Positions 27,052 to 35,907 of a stretch of DNA of 64,000 nt are shown here, in pieces. Source of the DNA: Halomonas sp. ALS9. Its GTDB lineage: Bacteria > Pseudomonadota > Gammaproteobacteria > Pseudomonadales > Halomonadaceae. Both the position numbers and the translations under genes were made by a program. The notes under the pieces were generated by a model, which did no database searches, was not told where the DNA came from, and worked only from the letters and a program-made list of their open reading frames with translations. Location: NCBI RefSeq assembly GCF_001651035.1, contig NZ_LXRG01000054.1, positions 310,001-374,000 on the forward strand, given 5' to 3'. Each line of letters opens with the position of its first letter. Positions within the stretch are counted from its first letter, which is position 1.

Positions 27052-28650
27052 ATGGCTGATAATCCTCCCCAGACTGACCGTAACGCTACTCCCGTTCGCC
27101 GCGCCCTGCTGAGCGTTTCTGATAAAACCGGTATCGTGGAATTCGCCCGCGGCCTGACTGAGCACGGAGTTGAACTGCTCTCCACGGGTGGTACCTTCCA
27201 CCTGCTACAAGAAAATGCGATTGCCGTGAAAGAAGTGTCTGAGCACACCGGCTTCCCCGAGATTATGGATGGCCGGGTTAAAACGCTGCACCCGAAAATT
27301 CACGGTGGCATTTTGGCCCGCCGCGGTCAGGATGATGCGGTCATGGCCGAGAACGATATCACGCCGATCGATATGGTAGTGGTCAATCTCTACCCCTTTG
27401 CCGCCACCGTTGCCAAGCCTGACTGCACGCTTGAAGATGCCATCGAGAATATCGATATCGGCGGCCCAACCATGGTTCGCGCCTGCGCCAAAAACCACGC
27501 TTACACCACCATTGTGGTCAATAGCAGTGATTATGCCCGCGTGCTAGGCGAGTTGGCCGCCCAAGATGGCCACGTCAGTCGCGCCACGCGTTTCGATTTA
27601 GCAGTGAAAGCTTTTGAGCATACTGCTGGCTACGATGGCGCCATTGCTGACTACCTAGGCCGCAAAGTAACCACTGCCGATGAGTCTTTCCCACGCACCT
27701 TTAACCTGCAGCTAGCCAAAAAGCAGGATATGCGTTACGGCGAAAACCCCCATCAGCAAGCGGCCTTCTACGTAGACCCTCAGGCAAGCGAACCCAGCGT
27801 TGCCACTGCGAAAATGCTCCAGGGCAAACCGCTTTCTTATAACAATGTGGCCGATACCGACGCCGCCTTTGAGTGCGTCAAGGCCTTTAACGAGACGGCC
27901 TGCGTTATCGTTAAGCACGCCAACCCCTGCGGCGTCGCCATCGGCGCCACGGCGCTTGCGGCCTATGACAAAGCGTTTGACACCGACCCCACCAGCGCGT
28001 TTGGCGGTATTATCGCTTTCAATACGCCGCTGGATGCCGAAACAGCCCAGGCGATTATTGACCGTCAGTTTGTCGAGGTAATTATTGCCCCCGGCGTCAG
28101 CGACGAAGCTGCTGCCATTGTGGCAAATAAGCAAAACGTACGCTTGCTGGACGTCAGCGCACACTGGCCCGGTGAGCAGCAGCCAGCGCTTGATTTTAAG
28201 CGCGTTAACGGCGGCTTGCTGGTACAACAGCGCGATGACGGCATGGTCACCCGCGACGACTTGACCGTGGTCAGCCAGCGCGCGCCCAGCGAGCAAGAAT
28301 TGCGTGATTTAGTTTTTGCCTGGCGCGTGGCTAAATTTGTTAAATCTAACGCCATTGTCTACGCCAAAGAGGGCCAAACCGTGGGCGTCGGCGCTGGCCA
28401 AATGAGCCGTGTATACTCGGCCAAAATCGCTGGCATTAAAGCGGCTGACGAAGGACTTTCGGTGCCCGGCTCAGTGATGGCGTCTGATGCCTTCTTCCCG
28501 TTCCGCGATGGCATCGATGCAGCCGCGGCGGCAGGTATTACCGCGGTCATTCAGCCTGGTGGCTCCATGCGTGATCAGGAAGTGATCGACGCCGCTAATG
28601 AAGCAGGCATAGCCATGGTATTTACCGGTATGCGCCATTTCCGCCACTAA
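27052..28650 (+). CDS. purH: Bifunctional AICAR transformylase / IMP cyclohydrolase
   Basis: This enzyme performs the last two steps of IMP synthesis (532 aa). The N-terminal cyclohydrolase domain shows [20 protein letters not shown] and the [17 protein letters not shown] segment. The C-terminal transformylase domain shows [25 protein letters not shown] and the end segment [12 protein letters not shown] terminator follows within 30 bp. The preceding gap to fis is 62 bp with a T-rich stretch. Confidence 0.97.
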   Translation: MADNPPQTDRNATPVRRALLSVSDKTGIVEFARGLTEHGVELLSTGGTFHLLQENAIAVKEVSEHTGFPEIMDGRVKTLHPKIHGGILARRGQDDAVMAENDITPIDMVVVNLYPFAATVAKPDCTLEDAIENIDIGGPTMVRACAKNHAYTTIVVNSSDYARVLGELAAQDGHVSRATRFDLAVKAFEHTAGYDGAIADYLGRKVTTADESFPRTFNLQLAKKQDMRYGENPHQQAAFYVDPQASEPSVATAKMLQGKPLSYNNVADTDAAFECVKAFNETACVIVKHANPCGVAIGATALAAYDKAFDTDPTSAFGGIIAFNTPLDAETAQAIIDRQFVEVIIAPGVSDEAAAIVANKQNVRLLDVSAHWPGEQQPALDFKRVNGGLLVQQRDDGMVTRDDLTVVSQRAPSEQELRDLVFAWRVAKFVKSNAIVYAKEGQTVGVGAGQMSRVYSAKIAGIKAADEGLSVPGSVMASDAFFPFRDGIDAAAAAGITAVIQPGGSMRDQEVIDAANEAGIAMVFTGMRHFRH

Positions 28651-28680
28651 AACGCATTTTTTAATACCCACAAAAACGCC

Positions 28681-28716
28681 AAAGCCCCACCTGCACTTTG
28701 CCGGTGGGGCTTTTTA
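28681..28716 (+). terminator. Rho-independent terminator after purH
   Basis: An 11-bp stem (AAAGCCCCACC / GGTGGGGCTTT) with an 11-nt loop is followed by T residues. The A-run on the left could let it also serve the converging gabD gene. Confidence 0.9.
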
Positions 28717-28738
28717 CGTTCTTTTTTTCACTGCTATG

Positions 28739-28773
28739 AATAAGCAATGCTATGTTCAATAAGCAATGCTATG
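28739..28773. repeat. 16-bp direct repeat near gabD 3' end
   Basis: AATAAGCAATGCTATG occurs at 28739-28754 and again at 28758-28773 (exact, 19-bp period), between the purH terminator and the gabD stop codon. Confidence 0.9.
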
Positions 28774-28777
28774 GGAC

Positions 28778-30235
28778 TTAACCAAGATCAATACATAGAT
28801 ACTTGGTTTCCAAATACTCTTCCAAGCCCTGATGACCACCCTCGCGGCCTAGACCCGACGCTTTTACACCCCCAAAAGGCGCGGCAGCGTTGGAAATGGC
28901 GCCAGTATTAATGCCCACCATACCGTAATCTAGCGCCTCGGCTACGCGCCATACGCGGGCAAGATCACGGGAGTAGAAATAGGAGGCCAAGCCATACTGG
29001 GTGTCATTGGCCATCTCAATCGCAGTCTCTTCATCGTCAAACGGAAATACAGCGGCCAGTGGCCCGAAGGTCTCTTCGTGGGCCACTTTCATCTTGTCAG
29101 TCGCAAAACTGATCAATGTCGGCGTGAAGAAATTGCCGCCTAGCGGATGCGGATGACCGCCCAGCAGTAGCTCAGCGCCATTATCAATAGCGTCATGTAC
29201 ATGCTCGCTGACTTTTTTAACCGCGTTTTCATCAATTAATGGGCCAATATTAATGTTGGGTTTGGTGCCATCCCCCACATGCAGTTCGCTGTTCATAGCG
29301 ACTGCAAGCTTTTCACAAAAGGCGTTAATCACACTCGACTGAACGAGGAAGCGGTTAGTACAGACACAGGTTTGCCCTGCATTGCGGAATTTAGCGGCCA
29401 TGGCGCCTTCCACGGCGGCGTCTAAATCAGCATCCTCAAACACAATAAAGGGCGCATTGCCGCCTAGCTCTAGCGAGATTTTCTGGATATGTTCCGCCGC
29501 TTGGGCCATCAGTTTGCGACCTACTTCGGTCGAACCGGTAAAGGTGATCTTGCGCACCTTAGGCGACTGAGTCATCGCCTGGGCAATATCGCTAGCGCTT
29601 CCGGGTACTACGTTAAAGACACCGCGCGGGATGCCTGCCCGTTCAGCCAACAGCGCTAAAGCCGTCGCAGAGAAAGGAGTCTGACTAGCGGGCTTAACCA
29701 CTATTGTGCAGCCAGCGGCCAATGCTGCCCCGGCTTTGCGGGTAATCATCGCAGCGGGAAAATTCCACGGCGTTATCGCGCCAACTACCCCCACCGGCTG
29801 TTTGGTAACAACGATACGTTGATTGGCTTTAGCGGCAGGAATCGTTTCGCCGTAGACGCGTCGCGCTTCCTCGGCAAACCAGCGTAAAAAGCTGGCCGCG
29901 TAAGCGATTTCACCCGCGGCTTCCTTAAGTGGCTTGCCCTGCTCATAGGTCATCAACATGGCCAGATCCTGCTGGTGCTCCAGCATCAGGTCGTGCCACT
30001 TTAACAGCAAATCAGCGCGTTCTTGGGCAGTCAGCGCTCGCCAGGCCGGTAGCGCAGCATCTGCGGCATCAATGGCCCGCTCGGTCTCAGCTTTACCTAG
30101 GCGAGGAATCTCGCCAATCGATTCACCGGTGGCCGGGTTTAATACCGTAATTTGCTCGCCGCTATCTGCCGCAACCCAACTACCGTCAATATAGGCAAAG
30201 GGGCAATACAGCTGTGTTTCTTTAAGCGCTTCCAT
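28778..30235 (-). CDS. gabD: Succinate-semialdehyde dehydrogenase (NAD(P)+)
   Basis: This aldehyde dehydrogenase family protein (485 aa) oxidises succinate semialdehyde to succinate at the end of GABA breakdown. The motifs are ITPWNFPAAMITRK (cofactor), FTGSTEVGRKLM, the general-base segment SLELGGNAPFIVF and the catalytic Cys in NAGQTCVCTNRF, a sequence characteristic of GabD. No gabT lies beside it. The ATG at 30235 has AGGAGCCTGTC upstream. Other semialdehyde substrates are possible. Confidence 0.92.
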   Translation of the reverse strand: MEALKETQLYCPFAYIDGSWVAADSGEQITVLNPATGESIGEIPRLGKAETERAIDAADAALPAWRALTAQERADLLLKWHDLMLEHQQDLAMLMTYEQGKPLKEAAGEIAYAASFLRWFAEEARRVYGETIPAAKANQRIVVTKQPVGVVGAITPWNFPAAMITRKAGAALAAGCTIVVKPASQTPFSATALALLAERAGIPRGVFNVVPGSASDIAQAMTQSPKVRKITFTGSTEVGRKLMAQAAEHIQKISLELGGNAPFIVFEDADLDAAVEGAMAAKFRNAGQTCVCTNRFLVQSSVINAFCEKLAVAMNSELHVGDGTKPNINIGPLIDENAVKKVSEHVHDAIDNGAELLLGGHPHPLGGNFFTPTLISFATDKMKVAHEETFGPLAAVFPFDDEETAIEMANDTQYGLASYFYSRDLARVWRVAEALDYGMVGINTGAISNAAAPFGGVKASGLGREGGHQGLEEYLETKYLCIDLG

Positions 30236-30355
30236 GACAGGCTCCTGACCAAAAATGATGGCCTCGTAGGCTCATTAACATCTTCATGCTAAGACGAAAC
30301 ACCCCTTTAAACCAAATTTGCGGCGTGCTTTACCGACCACTGACCATCGATAAAT

Positions 30356-30907
30356 TTAGCTAATGAGCATTAAAAACTCTTGCCGAGTCGCTTGATTCTT
30401 GCGGAATCCACCTAGCATTACCGACGAGGTCATGCTGGAATTTTGCTTCTCCACGCCTCGCATCATCATACAGAGGTGTCGCGCTTCAATGACCACAGCA
30501 ACGCCCTTTGCCTGGGTAACGTCCTGCACTGCCTCGGCAATCTGGCGAGTTAGGTTCTCTTGAATCTGCATACGACGGGCAAACATGTCGACAATTCGCG
30601 CAAACTTAGACAGCCCTAACACTTTGCCATTAGGCAAATAGGCGATATGGCATTTGCCGATAAACGGCAAAAGATGATGTTCACACATTGAGTAGAGCTC
30701 AATGTCTTTCACCAACACCATCTCATCCGTTTGCGATTCAAACACCGCACCATTAATAATTTCCTCCAATGACTGAGTGTAGCCCGCATTGAGAAACTGC
30801 ATGGCCTTGGCCGCACGTTTCGGCGTATCTCTTAGCCCTTCGCGTTTAGGGTCTTCGCCAAGTGCTGAGATTATCTGGCGGTAGTGCTCGGCGATATCAT
30901 CGGACAT
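30356..30907 (-). CDS. folE: GTP cyclohydrolase I (type IA, zinc)
   Basis: This enzyme converts GTP to dihydroneopterin triphosphate, the first step of folate synthesis and a route to queuosine precursors. The zinc-site residues are in [10 protein letters not shown] and [11 protein letters not shown], and [22 protein letters not shown] is the family signature. I start at the ATG at 30907 (183 aa) because GAGG lies just upstream; a TTG nine codons earlier is open but unlikely. The 12-bp tandem-repeat array begins 10 bp upstream of this start. Confidence 0.95.
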   Translation of the reverse strand: MSDDIAEHYRQIISALGEDPKREGLRDTPKRAAKAMQFLNAGYTQSLEEIINGAVFESQTDEMVLVKDIELYSMCEHHLLPFIGKCHIAYLPNGKVLGLSKFARIVDMFARRMQIQENLTRQIAEAVQDVTQAKGVAVVIEARHLCMMMRGVEKQNSSMTSSVMLGGFRKNQATRQEFLMLIS

Positions 30908-30917
30908 GTTTAGCCTC

Positions 30918-31013
30918 ATCAAAATCTGTTTCAAAAACCATTCTAAAAATCATTTCAAAAACTTTCTCAAAAACCATCTCAAAATCTATCTCAACAACTA
31001 TCTTGAAAACCAT
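30918..31013 (-). repeat. Eight 12-bp tandem repeats in the folE leader
   Basis: On the minus strand eight consecutive 12-mers resemble the consensus ATGGTTTTTGAG: ATGGTTTTCAAG, ATAGTTGTTGAG, ATAGATTTTGAG, ATGGTTTTTGAG, AAAGTTTTTGAA, ATGATTTTTAGA, ATGGTTTTTGAA, ACAGATTTTGAT. The last unit ends about 10 nt before the folE start, so the array occupies the predicted 5' leader. It does not continue the folE reading frame, because a TGA interrupts. The rest of the 411-bp folE upstream region (31014-31318) holds no recognisable gene. Confidence 0.9.
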
Positions 31014-31318
31014 GCACAATCGCGTCCAAACGGTCATCAAGGTCTATTCCCTTGGGCGCATGAAAAGCAAGATGGTTGTAGGAGCGATGCTAGACAACAG
31101 TCTCCCTCTACACACATTGTACAAAAGGTATACTTTTACTGAAGTCCACACAACGAGTATTAAGCAAAACGTTTATTTTACCGCATCTGGGCTGCCTATG
31201 GCTCGTTTACCTGCGGCAGAGCGCCGCGTCGTTAACTTTGTAACCGAGGGGCCTGTGATATGATTAATCGGTTTTATTTTACTGCCTGTATCGCAGACGC
31301 CAACATTGAGAGCTCGCC

Positions 31319-31885
31319 ATGTCATTTAAACCAACACCTTTTTGGTTAACAGCCCTTGCGGCCCCCTTTTTTATTACGCCGCTATTGGCTGTAGCCTCCG
31401 AAGCCACACTATCGCTGCCCAATGAAGCAACCGTCGGCGTCGAGGTTGTTGAAGAGCTTGTGTTTGAGTCAAACCAAGCGCGCCTCAGCGATATTTTGTT
31501 ACACCCCACTCAAGCAGCCAGCGCCTCGCACTCTTTACCTGAATACTGCGTTATCGTAGGCAATGCGCACTTGGTCGACGAGCGCATTCGCGTGACCACC
31601 CAAGAGGCGACCTGTATTGAAACCCACGACGCTAACAGCGATATTTTCACAGGCGAATTTAGTGCCAGCGCTTATGGCGAAGATGGCCAATACGGTATCG
31701 CTTGCGAAGGCAGCCCATGCACGCTTGCTCCTGGCCAGACGTTCCTGCTTACGCTGGATCAACCCGTTGAAATTGAAGAACTGGACAACCCCTCTGAAGA
31801 GCTTAATCAGCAGCGCCAGCAAGCCAATGGGGAAGGCGTCGCCAACCCCATACCGCGTGAAGCCGCTGACCCTGAAGTTGAGTAG
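31319..31885 (+). CDS. Secreted/periplasmic protein of unknown function
   Basis: This 188-aa protein has an N-terminal signal sequence (about 1-26, hydrophobic core LTALAAPFFITPLLAVA, cleavage near AVASEA). The mature part is acidic, has four cysteines (in EYCVIVGN, TCIETH and GIACEGSPCTL) that could form disulfides in the periplasm, and ends in a Glu/Gln-rich tail. I do not recognise a domain. The ribosome site (GAGAGC) is weak. It is flanked by a 430-bp gap upstream and a converging srkA downstream, so it is probably monocistronic. Confidence 0.75.
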   Translation: MSFKPTPFWLTALAAPFFITPLLAVASEATLSLPNEATVGVEVVEELVFESNQARLSDILLHPTQAASASHSLPEYCVIVGNAHLVDERIRVTTQEATCIETHDANSDIFTGEFSASAYGEDGQYGIACEGSPCTLAPGQTFLLTLDQPVEIEELDNPSEELNQQRQQANGEGVANPIPREAADPEVE

Positions 31886-31921
31886 TGCATTGATTGTATT
31901 CTGTTGCTATACCATAAGCGG

Positions 31922-32896
31922 CTATGCCAACCAGCGCGGGTTCTCTAGCTGAAGGCATTGCTGCTCTAATTGGCGGATATGCTGATCCCAATAGCCGCTA
32001 TCCGCCAACCAGGGAAACGCTCGAGGAAAAGCCGGGTCATCCCAACGTGACACCAGCCACGCCGAATGCCTTATCAGCCGATAACTTCTTAGCGGCTCAA
32101 TAAGCGCCATTTGCTCATTAGGAAATGAACGCGTCTCTTCATACCCTTCGATAATTTCACTTAACTGGGATCGCCATCCCTGCGGGTCATCGGTGGGTAG
32201 TAGCATCCAGATATCTTGCATGGCAGGGGCCATGGTGCAGTCGTCAAAATCGACCAGGGTGAACTGCTCGTCACGCCCCAGCACATTACCCAAGTGACAA
32301 TCGCCATGGCAGCGAATAAGGCTACCGGTGGGCACGTCATGTTTTATAAGCTGCTGATGCACCTTTTCAATCACCCGGTCATAGGCCCGGCGCTGATGGC
32401 TATTCATCCAATGACTGGCCAGCACCCGCTGCTGAGCATCGAGAATACCGCTGGCCATCTCTAATCGCGGGCGGTGCTGAAAGGTTTTTTTAGCCGATAC
32501 GTCATGCAACCGCCCCAGCAACTCCCCCATCGCAAACAGATGCGAAGGGTTATCCAACTCCGGTGCCTGGCCGGAGCAGTGAGGAAACAGCGTAAATCGA
32601 AAATCCTTGAAATAGTGCAACGACGCCCCCGCCTCGTTTCGCCAAGGCGCGACTACTGGCACCTGCTGATCTACCAGTTCCTGCAGAAAATCGTGCTCTT
32701 CCTGAATCACACTATCCGACCAGCGGTCAGGGCGATAAAACTTAACGATCCAGCTTTTGCCGTCATCATCACGAAACATCAGCACGCGGTTTTCATAGCT
32801 ATTTAACGCAAAAGGCTCGCCTGCAGGCCAAATATCCAGCGACTCTACGGCAGACATCACTAAATCAGGCGAAAGAGAGCTAAACGGGTGTGACAT
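31922..32896 (-). CDS. srkA: Stress response kinase A (YihE/SrkA family)
   Basis: This aminoglycoside-phosphotransferase-fold Ser/Thr kinase protects against programmed death-type stress in E. coli. The family segments YENRVLMFRDDDGKSWIVKFYRPDRWS, the catalytic loop CHGDCHLGNVL and the metal-binding VDFDDC are intact, and the length (324 aa) is standard. AGGAGTGACCG precedes the ATG. No dsbA follows it, unlike in E. coli. Confidence 0.94.
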   Translation of the reverse strand: MSHPFSSLSPDLVMSAVESLDIWPAGEPFALNSYENRVLMFRDDDGKSWIVKFYRPDRWSDSVIQEEHDFLQELVDQQVPVVAPWRNEAGASLHYFKDFRFTLFPHCSGQAPELDNPSHLFAMGELLGRLHDVSAKKTFQHRPRLEMASGILDAQQRVLASHWMNSHQRRAYDRVIEKVHQQLIKHDVPTGSLIRCHGDCHLGNVLGRDEQFTLVDFDDCTMAPAMQDIWMLLPTDDPQGWRSQLSEIIEGYEETRSFPNEQMALIEPLRSYRLIRHSAWLVSRWDDPAFPRAFPWLADSGYWDQHIRQLEQQCLQLENPRWLA

Positions 32897-32950
32897 CGGT
32901 CACTCCTGGGTTGGCAAAAAGGCGTTTGAATCAGCGAAAGTGCTATTCTA

Positions 32951-33655
32951 TCAATCCTTGCCTAACGGTGTACGCGCGGCCGCCCAAATATCGACACGCT
33001 TGGCGCCTGCATCCAGCGCTGCACGCGCCAATGCATGGCCTGTGGAGCCAGTGGTCACCACATCATCAATTATTAACAAATGCGCCGGAGGCGGTGCTTC
33101 AAATACAAAAGCGCCCGTCAGGTTGGCAGCCCGTTGGCGGCGGTTCAAGGTGCGCTGAGATGGAGCGTTTTTTATCCGTCTGGCAGACACCATTGGAGTT
33201 CCGAGCTGCCGGTTAAGCCGTTCGGCTAACCAGTGCGACTGATTAAACCCCCGGAAACGAGCGTGCATAGGCGTCATGGGCACCGGTAAAAAAGCATCGC
33301 CGAGTTTATCCGGCGGGGTCAGCAGCATCAATTCAGCCAGTAGCATGCCTGCCCGTGGCGAAGCATGAAATTTAAAATCATGCACCAGCTGTTTAATCGC
33401 TCCTTGATACAGCAGCCCCGCCTGGGTGGTCGAAAATGCCGGCGGGTCAATTAAGCAGTATCCACACAAGCTCTCGCCATGGGAAACAGGGTCACCACAT
33501 TGGCGACAGGCATGTAAGTTCCATGGCAGCTCGTCCAAACAGGTCGCGCACCACCCTCGCCCCGCTAATGCCGGTGCCAGGCAAAATGCGCAATAGCCAG
33601 GCATGGCCTGCTTGATCCAGTGTCCTCCGCGCTGTAGCCACTGCTTCAACGCCAT
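32951..33655 (-). CDS. ComF-family phosphoribosyltransferase-like protein
   Basis: This 234-aa protein has an N-terminal zinc-ribbon-like region with CxxC pairs (YCAFC, WCATC, CRQCG, CGYC) and a C-terminal phosphoribosyltransferase fold with the PRPP-type loop LLIIDDVVTTGST. FRGFNQSHWLAERL is the ComF signature. ComF/GntX proteins are linked to DNA uptake and use in naturally competent bacteria; the biochemical reaction is not established. AAGGAGATAGC precedes the start. The gene reads toward srkA with a 54-bp gap. Confidence 0.93.
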   Translation of the reverse strand: MALKQWLQRGGHWIKQAMPGYCAFCLAPALAGRGWCATCLDELPWNLHACRQCGDPVSHGESLCGYCLIDPPAFSTTQAGLLYQGAIKQLVHDFKFHASPRAGMLLAELMLLTPPDKLGDAFLPVPMTPMHARFRGFNQSHWLAERLNRQLGTPMVSARRIKNAPSQRTLNRRQRAANLTGAFVFEAPPPAHLLIIDDVVTTGSTGHALARAALDAGAKRVDIWAAARTPLGKD

Positions 33656-33697
33656 GCTATCTCCTTAAGATTATATACATAAAGATCAAATTATTGA

Positions 33698-33725
33698 TTG
33701 ACTTCCAGCACAAAGTTGATAATAT
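33698..33725 (+). promoter_or_regulatory. Promoter of tRNA-Leu
   Basis: TTGACT (33698-33703), a 16-bp spacer and TAATAT (33720-33725) end 13 bp before the tRNA. The GC-rich stretch just after the -10 resembles the discriminator of stringently controlled stable-RNA promoters. Confidence 0.75.
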
Positions 33726-33738
33726 ACGCCTCGTCTTA

Positions 33739-33823
33739 GCGGATGTGGTGGAATTGGTAGACACGCTAGATTTAGGTTCTAGTGCCGTAAGGTGTGGGAG
33801 TTCGAGTCTCCCCATCCGCACCA
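33739..33823 (+). tRNA. tRNA-Leu (anticodon UAG)
   Basis: An 85-nt class II tRNA. The acceptor stem GCGGATG pairs with CATCCGC, and the gene encodes discriminator A and CCA. The D-arm contains TGGTAGACAC, the anticodon arm CTAGA-TTTAGGT-TCTAG gives anticodon UAG (decodes CUA), the variable arm is long and the T-loop has TTCGAGTC. Confidence 0.97.
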
Positions 33824-34159
33824 ATTACTTGTTATTTTTCAAGCCTTTAGCTTTACCCCTCTCTTTTCTCAAATGGTTTTCATACAGCTTAAATTTAGCG
33901 CTTTATGAATAACTTTTTTGACCAGCATTTTTCGCATTACTCATAATCTTCCTTCGAAAACTTGAATGGCTTAACGCCATGCATTTGCATGTCTGGCATT
34001 TACCTACAATTATTTCTAGCAGCAGCCAATTTGACTGACTTGCTCGTGCTTTTCCGCTAATCTCTACATTAAATAATGCTACAAAATTTCTCTCAATGGC
34101 TATCACCCAACGCTATATTCGGGGATGATCGTCCATATAGATGAGAAGGATCTCAAATA
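33824..34159. other. Gap after tRNA-Leu, no gene seen
   Basis: This 336-bp stretch is more AT-rich than average. Short open frames on both strands have no ribosome sites or recognisable protein character. No integrase gene or direct repeat of the tRNA 3' end was seen, so there is no sign of an integrated element here. Confidence 0.7.
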
Positions 34160-34789
34160 ATGGAATGGCTCAACAATAACGCTCAAGCAATCTCTGCGGT
34201 AGCAAGTATTTGCACGCTCTTTGTATGGGTATTTTATGCCCAACTGCTTTATAACGGCTATGTGCGGCAACGCCGACCTCGCGTGATCATTAATCGTGGC
34301 AGAGGTATTGGCATGAACTCTGTCTGCTTAATCAGCAATATGAGCAGTGAAGCGATCTACGTTCAGCATCTGGTAGCGGTACTGCATACCCTAAAGCGCA
34401 GCTTCTCCCTGGATGTAGTGGAGTATCAGCAGCATGGTGGCAAACAGCAAGAAGCCGACTATCGCACCCATCAAGGCCCACTAGCTTCTGGGGATTACCT
34501 CAACATTCAATCCTTTGGCGATATTGTCAATCAGGTCAGAGACTATTGGGAAATTGAGGATAGCCTGCTGCAAGAGCAAAATATTCAACTTGAAATTCGC
34601 GTTATCGCCATTTACGGGTCCGAAGATATGCCGACCGGGGCAGCACGAACCTTCAACCTTGACTTGCACGCACCACCCAATCATCAATTGATTCCTGCTA
34701 GCGTCGATACCGATCGACTCAATAGCCGTGGTCAACGTAAGCGTGTACTGGAGTGGGCGAAAGAGATTGAAACCCACAAAGCACGCTGA
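34160..34789 (+). CDS. Membrane-anchored protein of unknown function
   Basis: This 209-aa protein has one N-terminal hydrophobic helix (about 13-33, ASICTLFVWVFYAQLLY) followed by a basic stretch (RQRRPRVIINRGRG), so the rest of the protein is probably cytoplasmic. I recognise no domain or catalytic motif; the soluble part is predicted mostly beta-strand (many short VxLxI-type stretches). A strong AAGGATCTC precedes the ATG. It lies 51 bp upstream of an outer-membrane-protein-like gene in the same direction, so the two may form an operon. Confidence 0.75.
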   Translation: MEWLNNNAQAISAVASICTLFVWVFYAQLLYNGYVRQRRPRVIINRGRGIGMNSVCLISNMSSEAIYVQHLVAVLHTLKRSFSLDVVEYQQHGGKQQEADYRTHQGPLASGDYLNIQSFGDIVNQVRDYWEIEDSLLQEQNIQLEIRVIAIYGSEDMPTGAARTFNLDLHAPPNHQLIPASVDTDRLNSRGQRKRVLEWAKEIETHKAR

Positions 34790-34840
34790 AACCTCACTAT
34801 CGCTAAGCGGCGACGCTCCCCAATAACGAGACTATCGACG

Positions 34841-35827
34841 ATGCATAAACTAGTAACCCTCTGTTGGCTTGGCATACTCACTACGGTATCGATAAATGTG
34901 TATGCCGAAGAGGAAGATAGTGACTTACCCGAGTGGGCGGAAGAGCGCATTGAGCCGTTTCGTGAGAGCGTAGGCAACTGGGTAGACAACACATCGCGCC
35001 GCATTGATGGATTCTTTGGCACTGACGATCATATGCAGGTCAACAACGAGTCCTATCTTCGTTTCGGCCAAGAAATTGATTGGATGGAGGGCGACGGCAC
35101 TCGTGGCGATACCACCCTTCGTTACCGTATTGATTTACCTACCTCAGAGGATCGTCTGCGACTGGTCATCGAGAGTGATCCCGAAGAGTCACAAGGCACT
35201 CTAGAAGAGCAAGGCTCCGGACGCCTTGCCAATGACCAGCGTGACCGTCGTAGCTCTACGCTCGGCCTGGATTGGCTAGAAAGCCGCGACAAACGCGAAA
35301 GCTGGAGCAATCGGGTGGGTGCCGGTGTTCGCCTGCGCCTCCCCCTTGACCCCTATGTGCGCTTTACCAGCGAGCGTCTGTGGCAACTGGGCGAAGGGCC
35401 GTGGCAACTTGAGTCGAATAACCGTGTTTCATGGTTCAACAATGACGGCTACTCAGCTCGCACACGCTGGGATATCGGCCGCCCGCTGAGCGAACGTCGT
35501 CACTTGCGCTTTATCACTACCGTCCAGTGGCGAGAGGAAGAAGATAAACTGGAGTACAGTGAAGTTGCCGAAATCAATCACCGCATCAACCGGCGCAGCG
35601 CACTGCGCTACTCAGCCATAGCCATCGGTGAAAGCGCCTCCAATCCCCGAATGACCAATTACTACCTGCAGACACGCTATCGCCGCGATATTCATAAAGG
35701 CATTCTATTCGCCGATGTGATTCCAGAGCTACATTTCCAGCGCGACGTTAGCTACGACCCTCGCTGGGCAATGACACTGCGCTTGGAGATGTACTTTCAG
35801 CGCAAAATTAGCCGCGACTATTTTTAA
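34841..35827 (+). CDS. Predicted outer-membrane beta-barrel protein, unknown function
   Basis: This 328-aa protein starts with a signal peptide (MHKLVTLCWLGILTTVSINVYA, 22 aa), followed by an acidic helix-like segment (to about residue 60). After that come alternating hydrophobic/polar strands with many Arg and aromatic residues (LRYRIDL, VGAGVRLRLPL, PYVRFTSERLW, TRWDIGR, MTLRLEMYFQRK). The C terminus is Phe, as recognised by the BAM machinery in outer-membrane proteins. No pore family is recognised. A candidate hairpin lies after the stop. Confidence 0.75.
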   Translation: MHKLVTLCWLGILTTVSINVYAEEEDSDLPEWAEERIEPFRESVGNWVDNTSRRIDGFFGTDDHMQVNNESYLRFGQEIDWMEGDGTRGDTTLRYRIDLPTSEDRLRLVIESDPEESQGTLEEQGSGRLANDQRDRRSSTLGLDWLESRDKRESWSNRVGAGVRLRLPLDPYVRFTSERLWQLGEGPWQLESNNRVSWFNNDGYSARTRWDIGRPLSERRHLRFITTVQWREEEDKLEYSEVAEINHRINRRSALRYSAIAIGESASNPRMTNYYLQTRYRRDIHKGILFADVIPELHFQRDVSYDPRWAMTLRLEMYFQRKISRDYF

Positions 35828-35848
35828 GTCAATAAAGTCATCCTTGTG

Positions 35849-35868
35849 GGCGGCCGTACTGGGCCGCC
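35849..35868 (+). terminator. Candidate terminator between convergent genes
   Basis: A 7-bp GC-only stem (GGCGGCC / GGCCGCC) with a 6-nt loop lies 21 bp after the beta-barrel gene. It lacks a T-tract, so the call is weak. Confidence 0.45.
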
Positions 35869-35907
35869 TACTTATTCAGCAAACACCGCGTGGCCCCAAC
35901 GACAATC

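Noticed and set aside
27712..28296. 194-codon minus-strand frame inside purH
   Set aside because: Antisense shadow of a well-conserved gene in a GC-rich region, no ribosome site or recognisable domain.
30918..31013. Repeats before folE as a CRISPR array
   Set aside because: Units are 12 bp, contiguous and diverged, with no spacers and no cas genes.
30862..31263. Plus-strand 133-codon frame running through the 12-bp repeats (SKTI-type repeats)
   Set aside because: It overlaps the folE start on the opposite strand, has no good ribosome site, and its repetitive protein is just the translation of the tandem array.
33903..34106. 67-codon minus-strand frame after tRNA-Leu
   Set aside because: No ribosome site and no protein-like features; likely chance in an AT-rich gap.
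33739..35827. tRNA-Leu as an insertion site of a genomic island
   Set aside because: No integrase and no second copy of the tRNA 3' end; the two following genes show no clear foreign composition.
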